NCBI RefSeq assembly: GCF_001039355.2
Contig: NW_019774380.1
Coordinates: 497,410-554,035 of the forward strand
Reading direction: 5' to 3'
Length of the DNA stretch: 56,626 nucleotides
Source of the DNA: Lingula anatina
Taxonomy: Eukaryota > Brachiopoda > Lingulata > Lingulida > Lingulidae
The position numbers and the translations under genes are program-made. The number at the start of each line of letters is the position of its first letter. The stretch's first letter is position 1. A model generated the notes under the pieces. That model was not told where the DNA came from, did no database searches, and worked only from the letters and a program-made list of their open reading frames with translations. Of this stretch, positions 10,530-23,218 are shown in pieces.

Positions 10530-13064
10530 TGATTAAATGCACAGCAAAGAAATAAAAATCCTTACTGTAGATTTTAGCGTAGACATTTGTAATTACCACG
10601 CTTATATCACTAGAAAATCATTGGGTCATTTCGGGATGGATGAATAAGAGGAAAAATAAATAAAACATGTATAGGCCATGTGTCATAAGCTTGTAGTTCA
10701 TTATTAGTCAGTTGAAAAGTGGACCTTAAAATGAGTGAAGAGAAGTGCACATCAAGAGTGGTCATTTGGCTGATTTGGACTTCAGATAGGACCCTATGTT
10801 TTACTGATGAAAACTTGAGATATACTCCCAAGTGTATATTTATTATACATATATGGGTATGTACCTGGTCACATCAGTGAGTGGTATATTGTAAGGTCAG
10901 GTGTGGGGCAAGGGAATTAATAAATTTCCATATCTATCTCCTTCAAAAATTTTTACTTGACAAATCCTTTATTTAGAGAGTTTCCATCAGAGCAACAATA
11001 ACTACAATTATGATAGTAATTAAATGAATATTGCAAATGTTTTTTTTTTTTTTGTTAAAAAACTGGTGATTTTGTTTTGTGGGCTGTTGGGGGGAAGATA
11101 TTGAAATTCTTTCTTGTTACGTACTGGCAAAACTGATTTTATGAAACCATTGTAGAAAAGAAAATGTGTTTAAGAAACAAATTCTCATTGTTGTTTCAGA
11201 TTCTGTTGATCAAAACCTCCACCAAATAAAAAAGGGGAAGAAAGCAACTATTGATATTCTTTCCTTTAAAAAATACTTAAAATAAATGAATGAAAAAAAA
11301 AATCAACAAGTTAAATTAAAAGGCAGGAGTATGCAAGGACATCCCGAACACTAAATCTGCCTGATTCCATTTTTGCCACATGAACCAATTGCTTTAAATT
11401 CTATCCCAAATTTTACTTTCTAAACTGACGGATTTACCCTTCTTGAGCAACAATTTAAGCAAAAGGATGGTAATAAATACCCTCAGAGTGATCTTCAATC
11501 GAAGTGGGACAATTTATATCTGCCTACTTAGGTAACAAAATTAGACGAGGGTGTTGTTGTCTGATTGAGTTAATTATCTGGCCTTTTATTTAGCCAAATT
11601 GGAAGAGGGGCGTCTTTAATTTATCTTCTTTGATTAGCCTCGTGAAACCACTTGACAACACAAGGATCCCTGTAACCTAGAGATAATTTCTTGTAATGTA
11701 AGTGTGTTTAAATATACAAAACCCAGAGCTAAGAGCGGCTACAGATATATACAGTCCAAATCTGGATGAAAAAAAAATCAATTCTCAGTCTAAGTAACCA
11801 GTGCTATACTGCTCTAGGAAAAGTCTAGACTGTTCCAGATCGGTCAGTTTCAGTGGTCAGTTAAACAGATTACAGCACTCGTTGAGATATTTCTGTCTGC
11901 TTGACCCCTGAGTGGAAAGGCTCATGGAGTTACTGGTGAGTTATGGCCTCCTGCATAATCTCATATTTACACAAACCCATAAGGCTCACAGAAGTATTGA
12001 TCCAAACTGACCATTCATATTATAACAATGGAAATCCATAGCTTGGGCCCCCTGGGTCTAAGCTTGAAGGACAGTGGTGTGGATATTTCTTATTGAGCTC
12101 TGCGCTGGGAGACCCTAGATGCGGTAATTGGTTATATGGACTGGGATAAGCAGAGTCTATTGAATGGGGAACATGCCTTTTGCCAAGCTCTGGCAATATT
12201 ACTGCAGATTGGGTCGATATTGTGGAAGTATTATACGCAGGTCCCAATGACCACTTCCATTGGATGGCAGCGAATTATTTGCCCAAGGACATTGAATTCC
12301 ACACAACAGGGTAGACAAATGCAGACAAATGCGGACAATTGATTGGCGGTGTTGACTTAAAGTTACGCTGAAGCACGGCAATGGGATGCATTGTTAGCCC
12401 CAACTCGCATAATCTCAAAGCCCTAGTGTTATTTGTGCGATTAATTTTGATACAGCAGTAACGATTGCGTAACTCTTTAGTCGGCAGATGGCTTGGTGGA
12501 AATTGGTTCAATTAATTCTGCAATTACTCTGTTGCCGAGTCCTTGCTTTCTTTTCTTCTCTTACGGGTGGTTACCGTGGTGCATATAGCACTGGTGATGT
12601 AACACTTTCGCCTCTCTTATGAACCACTATTGACCAGTGGAAAAATCATGATTTTCTTTTGATGGGGAACATGCTTGTGGTGCTGCTCTCTGTTCTTCCC
12701 TTGTAATGTTTCTTTTTGTACGGTTTTGTATTTGTTTATTTTCATTACATCTAAGTGTGATAATTCACTGAGGTTTCCCTACTTCTCGTTTATGCACTTG
12801 AACTGACCTCTGACTCTTCGTTGTGGATGCATTAGGCAACAGTGAACAATTTATGCCTCAGAGATTTTTATTTGGAATAAAAGATTGGGAAGATAGGTCA
12901 TGGTTATTCATTGTGCTTTAGTCAGTAGAGTTTTTGTGAATTTTTGGAGGAAGGTGTTAAGATATTTTCTTTTACAAAGGTCAGAATCTATGAAATAATT
13001 TTTTTGAATTTTGAAGTAGCTTTGTGGTTCTACATTGAGTCTCTTTTTTTTTGTTGAAATTTAG

Positions 13065-13065
<1 letters not shown>

Positions 13066-13102
<37 letters not shown>
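13066..13102. repeat. (GT)n microsatellite
   Basis: About 18 uninterrupted TG units. Confidence 0.95.
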
Positions 13103-13106
<4 letters not shown>

Positions 13107-13628
13107 GTTTTCTTGAAAACTGACCTACGTATTTTTCCTCTGCATACTCTCCCAAGCATGCTCGGCCTTTCTGTACATGACTAATGGCTACATTTCTTCC
13201 TGGGGCATTAAGATGAGTACAGTCATTTAGATACTATCATTTTGTAACACTACAATATTTTATTTTCATTTACAACAAAAGCAAGATAGAAATAGAAATA
13301 AAAACAAAAATATGTCACAGGTGAAAATAAATTTCTGCATGGTTTCTTTCTAAAAACTCAGTTTTACATATTAAAAGTTATTAATGTTGTCTTAAAAAGT
13401 TATTAAAACTCTGAAATTTATGAATAAAACTATGAAATTCATGAAGAGAAAAACACCACAGTCTACATATATAGGAATTGGACAATTATGATTTTTTAGT
13501 ACATTATTTCTCTTTGAGATGCTCCCTTTTGCACGCCTGTTATTCCCCATTAGCTGACAGAAGAAGGTGCTGGGTGGAAATGCCTTAAATTATATTAAGT
13601 CAGTGCTTAGTCCAGATAGTCTCGACCT

Positions 13629-13638
13629 GTTATGTAAT
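13629..13638 (+). promoter_or_regulatory. Candidate PAR-bZIP D-box
   Basis: GTTATGTAAT is a full match to RTTAYGTAAY inside the long intron. The same ten bases recur at 20573-20582. Chance occurrence is likely in AT-rich DNA. Confidence 0.25.
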
Positions 13639-15872
13639 ACTTTCAGACTTAGTTTTCTGTCTCTGTTCCATCTCTCACAGACATGCACCTTTTTGGATTT
13701 TTTTCTTTTTATGTTTTTTTTTATTCTTACTCAACAATGACCATTGTTGAACAATGGTTATCATTATCAATGGCTAGCCTAAGTGCTCAAATTTTTCTTC
13801 CTTTTTTGCCTGCTAGCTCTTGCTTCTTCTTTCACTGTATTTTGTAGAAATGGAGGTGACTGAGTTCTTTCTCAGAAAAGAAGATATCCACTATGGGATT
13901 TGCGGTACTTATGGTGCACATCTGTTGTGAGGAAATGTGTCATATTTTATGTGTAATCGCCTAATCGTTCTGTGTACAGTCAGAAAGTGTGTATTTTGTG
14001 CAGTTTTGATACCTTGTTAGCCATGGACAGTATGGCGGTATGTAATTTACCTTGACCATTTAAATGGAAAATCCTTGATGACACATCAGCTTTAGTCATG
14101 TTAAGAGGCACATAACCAAAATTTAGGGAAGAATGGGAAAAAAAGGAGAAAAAAAATCAAAATTTTTGAAAACTTTTATTAACTCTGTACCAGTTACACA
14201 GATACAGGTGGATATTGCCTTCTCTACCCCCCCTCCCCTTTCAAGACATTAAGTGTATGCCCCATTCAACACGGAGAATATTTATGATAGGTGTGAGAAT
14301 AAATAGTCTTCTTTCAAAGGAATTGGAACCATCTAACCAGTAAAGTAACTTTTATCTAAGTTGTAGCAAGCCCACTTTATTTCCATGTGATTTACATTGT
14401 ATGTTTAGACTGGTCAGTAATGGGAAACTGGCTGGAATAACAACTGACCAGAGGAAGTGCGCTTGACCCCCACAATTAAATTACTTTCTTATACATATTT
14501 ATGTTCGGGGAGGGTAATGCACTCTAACGTGCTTGCGGTGCCGTATGTTCAGTTAATTTTCTGTATTGGAACAGCTTATAAATTTAAACCTTAAGTAGAT
14601 ATGCTGTAGAATTTAATAATTTTTTTGTTTATTAAAGATACTATCACTAAGCCTCAAAATATAGGGAAAAAATGCCACCAGGCATTTCAGTTATTACCAT
14701 TTAAATTAGAGTTGTGCCAATCAGTACATGTAAGCCTTTTAACACATGTTGAAGTAATAAAAAAAAAGGCACATTTCAGTTTTAAGAAATAAAAACTTTG
14801 ATGATGCAATATTGATATGCATTATGATTTGACCCTTGCCCCATAAAAGGAAATGTGGCTGTTGGCTGTGCCCACTTCCTCCCCCCCTCCCCCCCCTTGG
14901 ACATGGGTTTTTCTGCAAATGTATTTTGCACACGGAATGAATTCTTAGGTTGCTGATAATGACTCAAAACTATGTGAGTGAAACTCAAGAACACAAGGAG
15001 AGCCTGACAAGTGACCTGTGGTGTGGACTGGTCAGTCTACTGGCTCTGTTCACACATCACAAATTTTAGACCAGGTGCCAAACTGGCACGTCCCATTGTA
15101 AAAGCTCTGAGTCGGTTCCCAAAAAAGAGTTACACAGCTCAAAAAACTCTAGGCAACACACTTGGGCTATTTTAATTTAAAATAATTTCCATATGTAGTG
15201 GTCCTTAAATGAGTTTTTATTGGCCTGAGTCATGCCTTATCAGTTCTACAAAAAGGTATGATATTTCATTTGATTGAGGTACTACTGATCAATCTGGGGT
15301 GAAATTAAACTAAAATAGTTAGCAGGTTAAAAGTTAAGACCTGTTTTCAGGCTAAAGCTCCTTATTGAGAACAGACCCCAGGTTCAATAGAGCTGTGACA
15401 GCAGGACTCAAACTCATCAAGAGTTGTTTGTAATATCCCTGCTATTTCCACAGCATGTTGTCAAGGTAATTAGTACAAACTTAATGTAGTCGGCTTTTTT
15501 TTTTTCGAGCCTGATCATGTAATGTTTACAGTAGACTGCACTTCTCCTGGGCTTGTGTGTGTGTGTGTTTGTGCGTGCGTGTGTTCTCAACCTTGCAATG
15601 CAAATGCGGCATCATGTTTTATAAATTTACTGCAGTGGTTCTGGATTTAAGTGGGAAAAGTGGAAATTGGTCTTACTGTGCAAAATTTTTGAGCAAAGAA
15701 AACCAATTTAGTGTGTCCGAAAATTGCTTCCAAAAAAATGTGTTGCTGCGCAAAGGTCTCTCATGATTATAAATATTTACACCTTTTTAGAATTATTCTT
15801 GGAGGTTAAATGTGAAATTGTTATTGTTTTCATGTTGGTGTGACCACATAATTGGGGTTTGGAAATACCCCC

Positions 15873-16564
15873 NNNNNNNNNNNNNNNNNNNNNNNNNNNN
15901 NNNNNNNNNNNNNNNNNNNNNNNNNNNNNNNNNNNNNNNNNNNNNNNNNNNNNNNNNNNNNNNNNNNNNNNNNNNNNNNNNNNNNNNNNNNNNNNNNNNN
16001 NNNNNNNNNNNNNNNNNNNNNNNNNNNNNNNNNNNNNNNNNNNNNNNNNNNNNNNNNNNNNNNNNNNNNNNNNNNNNNNNNNNNNNNNNNNNNNNNNNNN
16101 NNNNNNNNNNNNNNNNNNNNNNNNNNNNNNNNNNNNNNNNNNNNNNNNNNNNNNNNNNNNNNNNNNNNNNNNNNNNNNNNNNNNNNNNNNNNNNNNNNNN
16201 NNNNNNNNNNNNNNNNNNNNNNNNNNNNNNNNNNNNNNNNNNNNNNNNNNNNNNNNNNNNNNNNNNNNNNNNNNNNNNNNNNNNNNNNNNNNNNNNNNNN
16301 NNNNNNNNNNNNNNNNNNNNNNNNNNNNNNNNNNNNNNNNNNNNNNNNNNNNNNNNNNNNNNNNNNNNNNNNNNNNNNNNNNNNNNNNNNNNNNNNNNNN
16401 NNNNNNNNNNNNNNNNNNNNNNNNNNNNNNNNNNNNNNNNNNNNNNNNNNNNNNNNNNNNNNNNNNNNNNNNNNNNNNNNNNNNNNNNNNNNNNNNNNNN
16501 NNNNNNNNNNNNNNNNNNNNNNNNNNNNNNNNNNNNNNNNNNNNNNNNNNNNNNNNNNNNNNNN
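15873..16564. other. Assembly gap of 692 N
   Basis: This is a run of unknown bases flanked on the right by an A-rich stretch to about 16628. Open frames spanning it are meaningless. A missing exon of the bZIP gene could lie here and would not be visible. Confidence 1.
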
Positions 16565-17834
16565 AAAAAAAAACAAAGCAAGAAAAAAAACAAACAAACA
16601 AAAAAAAAAAAAAGAAAAGAAAAAAAAACTGTGTGAACATGCCATGGACTGGCTGAAGACTGGGCAGTGGTCAGTGGAGACTGGTCAGCAGTGGTCAGTT
16701 ACACATTGTATAATGGTGATGGATTGCACACCCATTGCCGAAGGAATGAGAACCAAATGTTAAAGCTCACAAACAAGGCACCTATTTAGATAACGGAGAT
16801 CAAAGTGGGAAATGTACTAAAGTGTTGTCCTGCTGGGAGAGCTTTGGTGAAAAAAAATGGCCACCTTTTTTGCATTACTTTTTGCACCCTCCTTTTTAGT
16901 TGTGATTATGATTATAGATAATGAGCATCATGAATATACATATCTCTGAGAAATCCTGCGTAGTAAATATTTTTTGCAACATACACTGAAGAAAGAAAGA
17001 AAGAAAGGATTTGATTCATGCAAGTTTGAAGGGCCTCAGATGTAGCAGTTTGAAGAAAATCCAAATATGTTGGCAAATGGGGAAAATTATGGAGAAATGT
17101 AATACTGATGTTAACAAAGACAATTATATCATATGGCAATTCATTTTATATAATCAAAATGGTAATTTGTTTTTAATCTTTACCTTAAGGTTAGTGAAAA
17201 AATGGCAGAGTTAGACCTTAATATTACAAAAAAAGAAAATTTGCTGGAAATTTTAAGGATTTTCCTTTGCCAATATTATGATCTATATATATCTGTTTTT
17301 GGATTTCTGTTTTCTTGAAGCACTTTTGTAATGCACATGGAAACAATTGACTTTCGCCTGTAGAATAAAAGTAGAAAGTAAGAATTGTCATATTCTTGTC
17401 TTATAGATAATAATAATCACAACAGTTTGGGATAGGACATACCTTGTCTGTGGAAAATTTGTTTAAATTTTCATAAAATTTTCTTCTACCATAGTTAAAT
17501 CTAGAGTGCATTATATACACTTAAAAGGATGAAGCACGTAATAAGAAATGATCCAGGTTACTCCAGTGACCACTCTGTCCTCCAATCTGCATAAAGGGAA
17601 ATATATCACACACATGATGAGACAATAACGTACCATGCAGGCCCATGCCTCCAAAATGTACGGTGACATAAGCAGTTATAACAACAGTTACAAAAGGTCA
17701 GATTATCAGCTTTACTGATTTGACCATTGTGATAACATAAAGCCGCGTTAAGACTGGTTTTACATTTAAGCCGGTTTAGGTCTGGAATACCCACCAGATA
17801 GGCCAATATGGATATAAAACATTCACAAACAAAG

Positions 17835-17866
17835 TTGATCCACAGACGAACTAATCTGTGGATCAA
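17835..17866. repeat. Perfect 12-bp inverted repeat, 8-nt loop
   Basis: TTGATCCACAGA is followed after eight bases by its exact reverse complement. Function is unknown. It may be the centre of an eroded palindromic element, because AACATTCACAA-like words also occur in inverted order on either side. Confidence 0.85.
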
Positions 17867-20800
17867 ATATGGCCGACCCAGTTGAAAGCTTGTTGTGGAA
17901 TTCCTATAGGAAATCTGTTCAGTGTTCATAAGGGGAATTATGCAGAACATCTTCAAGTTGGTCTGCCATATTTGTTCTGCAGATCAGTTAGCCCGTGGGT
18001 CAGCTGGTTGTGAATGTTTCCCCAAGTTTGCTATGTGGTACCCCATCAGTTATTTGGCCAGCTGGTGATGCAGTTTTGATTTTCCAAGTTAAAATTTGTC
18101 TGATTGCATCTCACTTCCAAGATGTATTTCGTCAACATATGTCTGTTCCCTACATTGCATACATGTGTCTTGTAAATAAGGGACATTGTAACATATGTTG
18201 CTTTCTCATAAAACATTTTTTCAAAATAATAGAATATTTTGAGCCAAACTGTAGACGGGTTTTAAAAAAAATGCCATGTTTTTGAAAGAAATATTTTACT
18301 TATATATACTGTATGAAAGTGCTTGTGATATATTGACCTTAAAAAAGGTTGCAATTTATCCATCTTTAATGCAAAGAAGTATACAAACCTTTGAGAATAC
18401 TTGTGCAGTATGATCTTTGATGAAACAGATGTGATATTTGAATCTTGATAAAACATCTGATTGGTGAAACTTTAGGAAACGAGATTTGCATCTGTCTTCG
18501 TGAGTGAAGATAAATAGATGCATGGTGGGTAATTTTATATTCTTGTAAAAATATGCCCGATTTTCCATGAAGGAATACATTAATGTGATGCGAAACTTGA
18601 CCAATTTTATTTATCAATGAGTTATAGCTTGCATTTGGATCCAATTCTGTTTGTTTTTAGTGATTGGGAATGATAGAGGTTGAAATAACTGGATATTCTT
18701 CTGACATTTAATGAGTTTAGTTGAAATGTTTGTTTGCACAATGATAAGTTTAATAGCCACAGACTTATCAATAAATAAATTGGAAGATAAAATAGACATG
18801 CAATGATAATATGATAAAAAGGTCAATCATTTCTAAAGAGAATCAAATATGTTTTCTATCTAGGGGGTAAGGGTTAGAACATCTTTCCTTATAGATAAAA
18901 AGATGCCACAGACTTTTTGGAAAAAATTAACTTGTTTATCATCATTACCCAAAGATGATGAAAAACCTATTTTGCCTTAACCTAGATGAAAGGAATTAAT
19001 TCAATGGAAAAATTTTACCACAGTTAGAAGATGAAATGTTACAAGTAACAATTCTCATCAGTGCCATAGCTCTTGATTTACATACTTGACATACTATGAA
19101 AGACTTGCTACACATAAGTTACAGAATTTATTAATATTACTGGTAACATGAATCTTATAAAATATGTTGAATTTAAGTATTGCAAATGACTAGTTTATGA
19201 TGGTCAGGGTGTGAAAAGATTAATTATGAGTTTCCAGGAGCTGAGAGAATTGCCACTGAAGTAGACCCTCCTAATTACCAACGAAATAGAGTCTATTATA
19301 AGCATTACATAAAGGGGACACTCGGGGTGTCAAAATGAACCAACCTGTGGTTTTCAGGGTGTTTATGTTTGCACATCATGTGGGTTTCAGGGTGATGAAA
19401 TCATTATCACTGTAATGGACACCCCCACTACCAGTCCAGTCTACAAGTATTATGTAAGCCCTGAGAGTGGTATGGTGGTGATGTGATGGATAGTCTTTCT
19501 ATACTCAGGCAGGTGTGGGGTCAGTAATTTGGTGTAATTGGCCTTGTGGTCTGCGGGGCGCAACTTGAATATTGTAGGCTCTGAAAAGTTTTGAGGCTTG
19601 CTTGGTGTGGAGGAATAACTGTTAGTGACTACTTACTTGAATAATGAAAAAGGGAAATTTTAGGGCAGATAAGATCTCTGCTTTGCCAAAATAGTATTTT
19701 GCATGTTGACTTAAACATTATTGCTTTGAAATTGTGGTTGTATGTGAATTAGAAAATTTAAAATAGATCACTTTTAAAAAGAACTAAAAAAACTTAGAAA
19801 ATTCTTTTTGATCAAGTTTTTATAATTTAATTAAGAAATGAGTTCCATATTAAAAATTATTTAAGTCCGTATGGCTTTGATTATGTATAAAGCATTGGAA
19901 TGGTCTTATCTTGTCCAAATATGGCAGCAAAGAAGTTCTTCTGGAATGTCATACACTGATGATAAATGTACTCACCATATTTCCTCACTCAAACACTGTC
20001 TTGAAGTCCACAAAATCATTAGAATTGCTATTTTAATTTGAGTGGATTTCATTGTGAAGGATAAAAACCACCAGCTCTTAGACATATTGGTTTAATAATT
20101 AGGAATCTAGTTAAATAATTTTTGATAAAAAAGCAGATATGTATTAAAGAGGTACTTCCTCAAATCCTCAAATGAGTTCACCAATGGTACATTATTTTTT
20201 CTGTCCTGTTAAGATTGAAAATAAGGTCTCTGTAATCACAATTTTCATTCAACAAGAAAAAGGATTCAGATTTTTGGATGGCAGGGAAATTTCTTTATGT
20301 GCTTCTGGGTCTGAATTTTTGCTGGGAGAGTTCCCAAAAACAGTGAAGTCAAAGTTGAATTAGCAGTTTTTAATGGAACTTGAGATATTTTGCATGTTTT
20401 ACAAACAAAAACTACTAAATAGTTTTGGGTTTTTTAGTGCACCTTTGAAAAAGTCCAGGTGGTCAGAAGGAATCAGTTTGTGTTTTTTCCCCCCCTCCTT
20501 TTTGAGATGACCCCTCAAGATTCCCGCTGCTGGGGAAGGGGATTGTCAAGAGTGATCCATCAAGTTGGTGCTGTTATGTAATTTGTGAAATGATGAGTAA
20601 AGGGAAAGGCTGTTAACTTGGGAATGCATGCTGCCCTCATTGCCACTCCGGGCAGGGGCCAGGGGAATTTTTATACAGAGCCCGAATATGGATGGCAAAT
20701 ATGCTTTCAAGAATTTGGAATGTTAAGTTTGTTTCTTACTGCCTGTCTCAGTTATGAAGCAGGGGGCCTGATATTTGGGGGTGTAGGACCTTAATGTGGA

Positions 20801-21198
20801 TATTGGAAATGGTGAATTTGCCAGAGTGGCCTCCAGTTTGGGTCTGAGCTCTGGCATGGCAGATTGTGTGGTTAGTTATGTGGTATTATTATATATAGGT
20901 TTGGGCAGACCTTGGTTCTTCCTAGCAGCTGTACAGAAACAGTGTATAACTGGCCTGTGGAAGTTATAAATTGACTCCGAGATATAAAAATATTCATTTT
21001 CCTTGCCCAGAATGAGTCGTTATTGATGTTGCACATGGTGAGTCATTGGAACAAAATTAATGACAAGGTGACCATAGAGATAAAATATTCTTGATTATCT
21101 TAAGTGGGAATGATCCATCTTTGCTATACCACCTTAACGATTAAAATTTAAACACATATGCTTTTTGCACTCTTTGTGGCCAAACTGAGCTAAATCTA

Positions 21199-21402
21199 TC
21201 TTTTCCTGGTCACTGATGAAAATTTGTACAGGTTGCTAATGTCCAGTAGTGCTGTTTGACCTTTAGCTCTTAGCAATTCACATTTTTGTCCAGTAATCTG
21301 TCTTTTCCTGGTCACTGATGAAAATGTGTACAGGTTTCTTATGTCCAGTAGTGCTGTTTGACCTTTAGCTCTTGGCAATTCACATTTTTGTCCAGTAATG
21401 TC
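21199..21402. repeat. Tandem duplication, 2 x about 102 bp
   Basis: Both copies begin TCTTTTCCTGGTCACTGATG and carry GTCCAGTAGTGCTGTTTGAC, with a handful of single-base differences. Matching reverse-strand open frames are products of the duplication, not a gene. Confidence 0.92.
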
Positions 21403-22786
21403 CAGTTTTGGTTGTGAAGTTGGCAGTTGTGGTCATTTGGTTATTGGAGGACCAGTCAGAATATGGCCGACTGTGGTCAGTTGGGATTTTATGGTCTTGT
21501 GGTCAGTTCCCAGGGATGGTGGTCAGCTATGGCCACTGTTCTAGGACAAATGTGATCTGTCTGGGATTTGTTTCAGATTGTGATGTGGCAGAGAGAAAAT
21601 GGTTCAGGTTTCATAAACTGCTTTAAACACCCATTGAAATTGCGCCTAGAGCAGTGCTCTGTTTCTTGTCTGTGTGTTCGGTGCTGGGATTGTGAGGGAA
21701 TTTGTTCAGGGTGCCCAAGAACATGCTTTCATGATTGTGAAGTTAGATGTATGTCAACTGCCTGATCTCGAGGCTCTTTGAAGTTATGAATTATCTTTCA
21801 AAAAAATGTCAGATGTCTTAGTTCAAGAGATAGTCCCTTAGAATTTATTGATAGACTGAAAACTCATCCAGATGAAAACCTATGTGCATATCAATGAAAA
21901 GTCATCAGATTTTCTTGTTCTGTATTCAGTTGAAATATTCTCTTTCCGTAGTTACACCAAAAGTATCCTATCAAGCTAATCCTGAAATGATATTTATTTC
22001 CAATTGTTTTTTCATGAACTTTATGTCAAAGGCCATTATTAATAGTGAGAAAAATCACCATAATGATTTGCGCTCTTTACATTGACTGAAGATATATTTC
22101 CCAGAGCTACTTGATCGCTTGATTAAGGTTCGTGGGGTGCAAATCTCTCAAAGAGCACTTGACACACTCATCTGTGTTGACATACAGTGGGAATATTTCT
22201 CTTTTTTTTTGAGCATGTGTTTCTGAGTTAAAAAAGGACATGTTTGTAGACAGGGAGGGAGTGATATATTATACACAATTTACAGGAGGCTGTAAGTGCC
22301 CAAAGAAGTTTCCCCTTGGGATGATTTGTGAAATGCTCTGATCTCCAGTTCCTATAAATTAGGTCTGCATCTTACCACCAGATTAATGAATTTATCTTTA
22401 ATAAATCTGAAAGTCATCAGGCTAAGAGTGTGTCTTTGTGGATCTTTTTTCTCACAACTTTATATATTATTTTATGATTATTACTGATTGATTGATTAAT
22501 TGATTGTACAGTGAATGGTGTCTGTGACAGTATCCGGTGATTGCTCATTAAAATTTGAATAAAATTGATTGGGCTTGTATTCACTGAAATGGGGTAATAA
22601 TGTTGGTTGTTATGAAATATTTCACACAATAAAAAAGATTAAAAAGTGAGGGCTAGTTCCTTAATAAATGAAAATTTTTAATTTTGGTCAAATGAAGATT
22701 TTCGGTTATGACATTAAGGAAATGCCCCTTTACATAAGGGCAAGAGATGTTTAATTTGGATTATGACAATTCTGCCAAACTACAGT

Positions 22787-22959
22787 CTGGGGTAGAGCTA
22801 GCATTTTTTTTCACTTAGCCAAATCACCACTTTTTTGTCAATTTGTTATCCAAAAGGTTATAATTTGACTAAAACAAGTCAAATCAAGCCCTTTTTGTTT
22901 AGCCAATTTATGTCAGTTTTTGCATTTGGCTAAATTGGCGAGTGTTAGCGCTACCCCAG
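22787..22959. mobile_element. MITE-like element with CTGGGGTAG termini
   Basis: The left end CTGGGGTAGAGCTAGCA matches the reverse complement of the right end (CTGGGGTAGCGCTAACA) with few differences. The element is 173 bp, non-coding and AT-rich inside, and is flanked on both sides by ACAGT, a candidate 5-bp target duplication. Superfamily is not assigned, because the flanking ACAGT could partly belong to the inverted repeat. Confidence 0.7.
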
Positions 22960-23073
22960 ACAGTATCTCTCTACAGTAGGAGTTGATGTTCTGTGTTGTG
23001 CTTACGTATTCACCATTTTCCCTAAACAGCTGACCCACTTCACGTAGATTCTCATGAGTTTTCTAGGCTTATT

Positions 23074-23087
23074 TGACGTCACGCAAT
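23074..23087 (+). promoter_or_regulatory. Perfect CRE next to a C/EBP-like half site
   Basis: TGACGTCA is the full palindromic cAMP-response element and is directly followed by CGCAAT. Two CpGs survive in a locally CpG-poor intron. A regulatory role is inferred only from the motif. Confidence 0.3.
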
Positions 23088-23160
23088 GCCCACAGCCTCA
23101 TTTTAGGCAATCTTGTATGATTCCCTTCATATATATTTGAGTATGCAGATAATAACTTTG

Positions 23161-23218
23161 TGCACTTTACAAAAGTGATCAAAAGTGATCAGTGCACTTT
23201 ACAAAAGTGATCAAAAAT
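23161..23218. repeat. Tandem duplication, period 32 bp
   Basis: TGCACTTTACAAAAGTGATC occurs twice, 32 bases apart, with an extra AAAAGTGATC inside the first unit. Confidence 0.9.

Larger units (their letters stand above)
8363..15872 (+). other. Long intron, second part, up to the assembly gap
   Basis: This is AT-rich intronic DNA. It holds TG-rich sequence immediately after the donor (8377-8430), CT/C tracts at 9019-9082, a long GT array at 9966-10061 followed by a G run, an exact 63-bp tandem duplication at 10404-10529, a GT run at 13066-13102 and a second candidate D-box at 13629-13638. Words TGGTCAG/CTGACCA recur many times. No exon could be supported. Confidence 0.6.

Noticed and set aside
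12020-12247. 75-codon reverse-strand frame rich in Pro, Ser and Tyr
   Set aside because: Composition looks superficially protein-like, but there is no domain, no convincing splice context, and another frame overlaps on the opposite strand.
15777-16763. Long open frames of 265-303 codons
   Set aside because: They consist almost entirely of unknown residues from the 692-base assembly gap.
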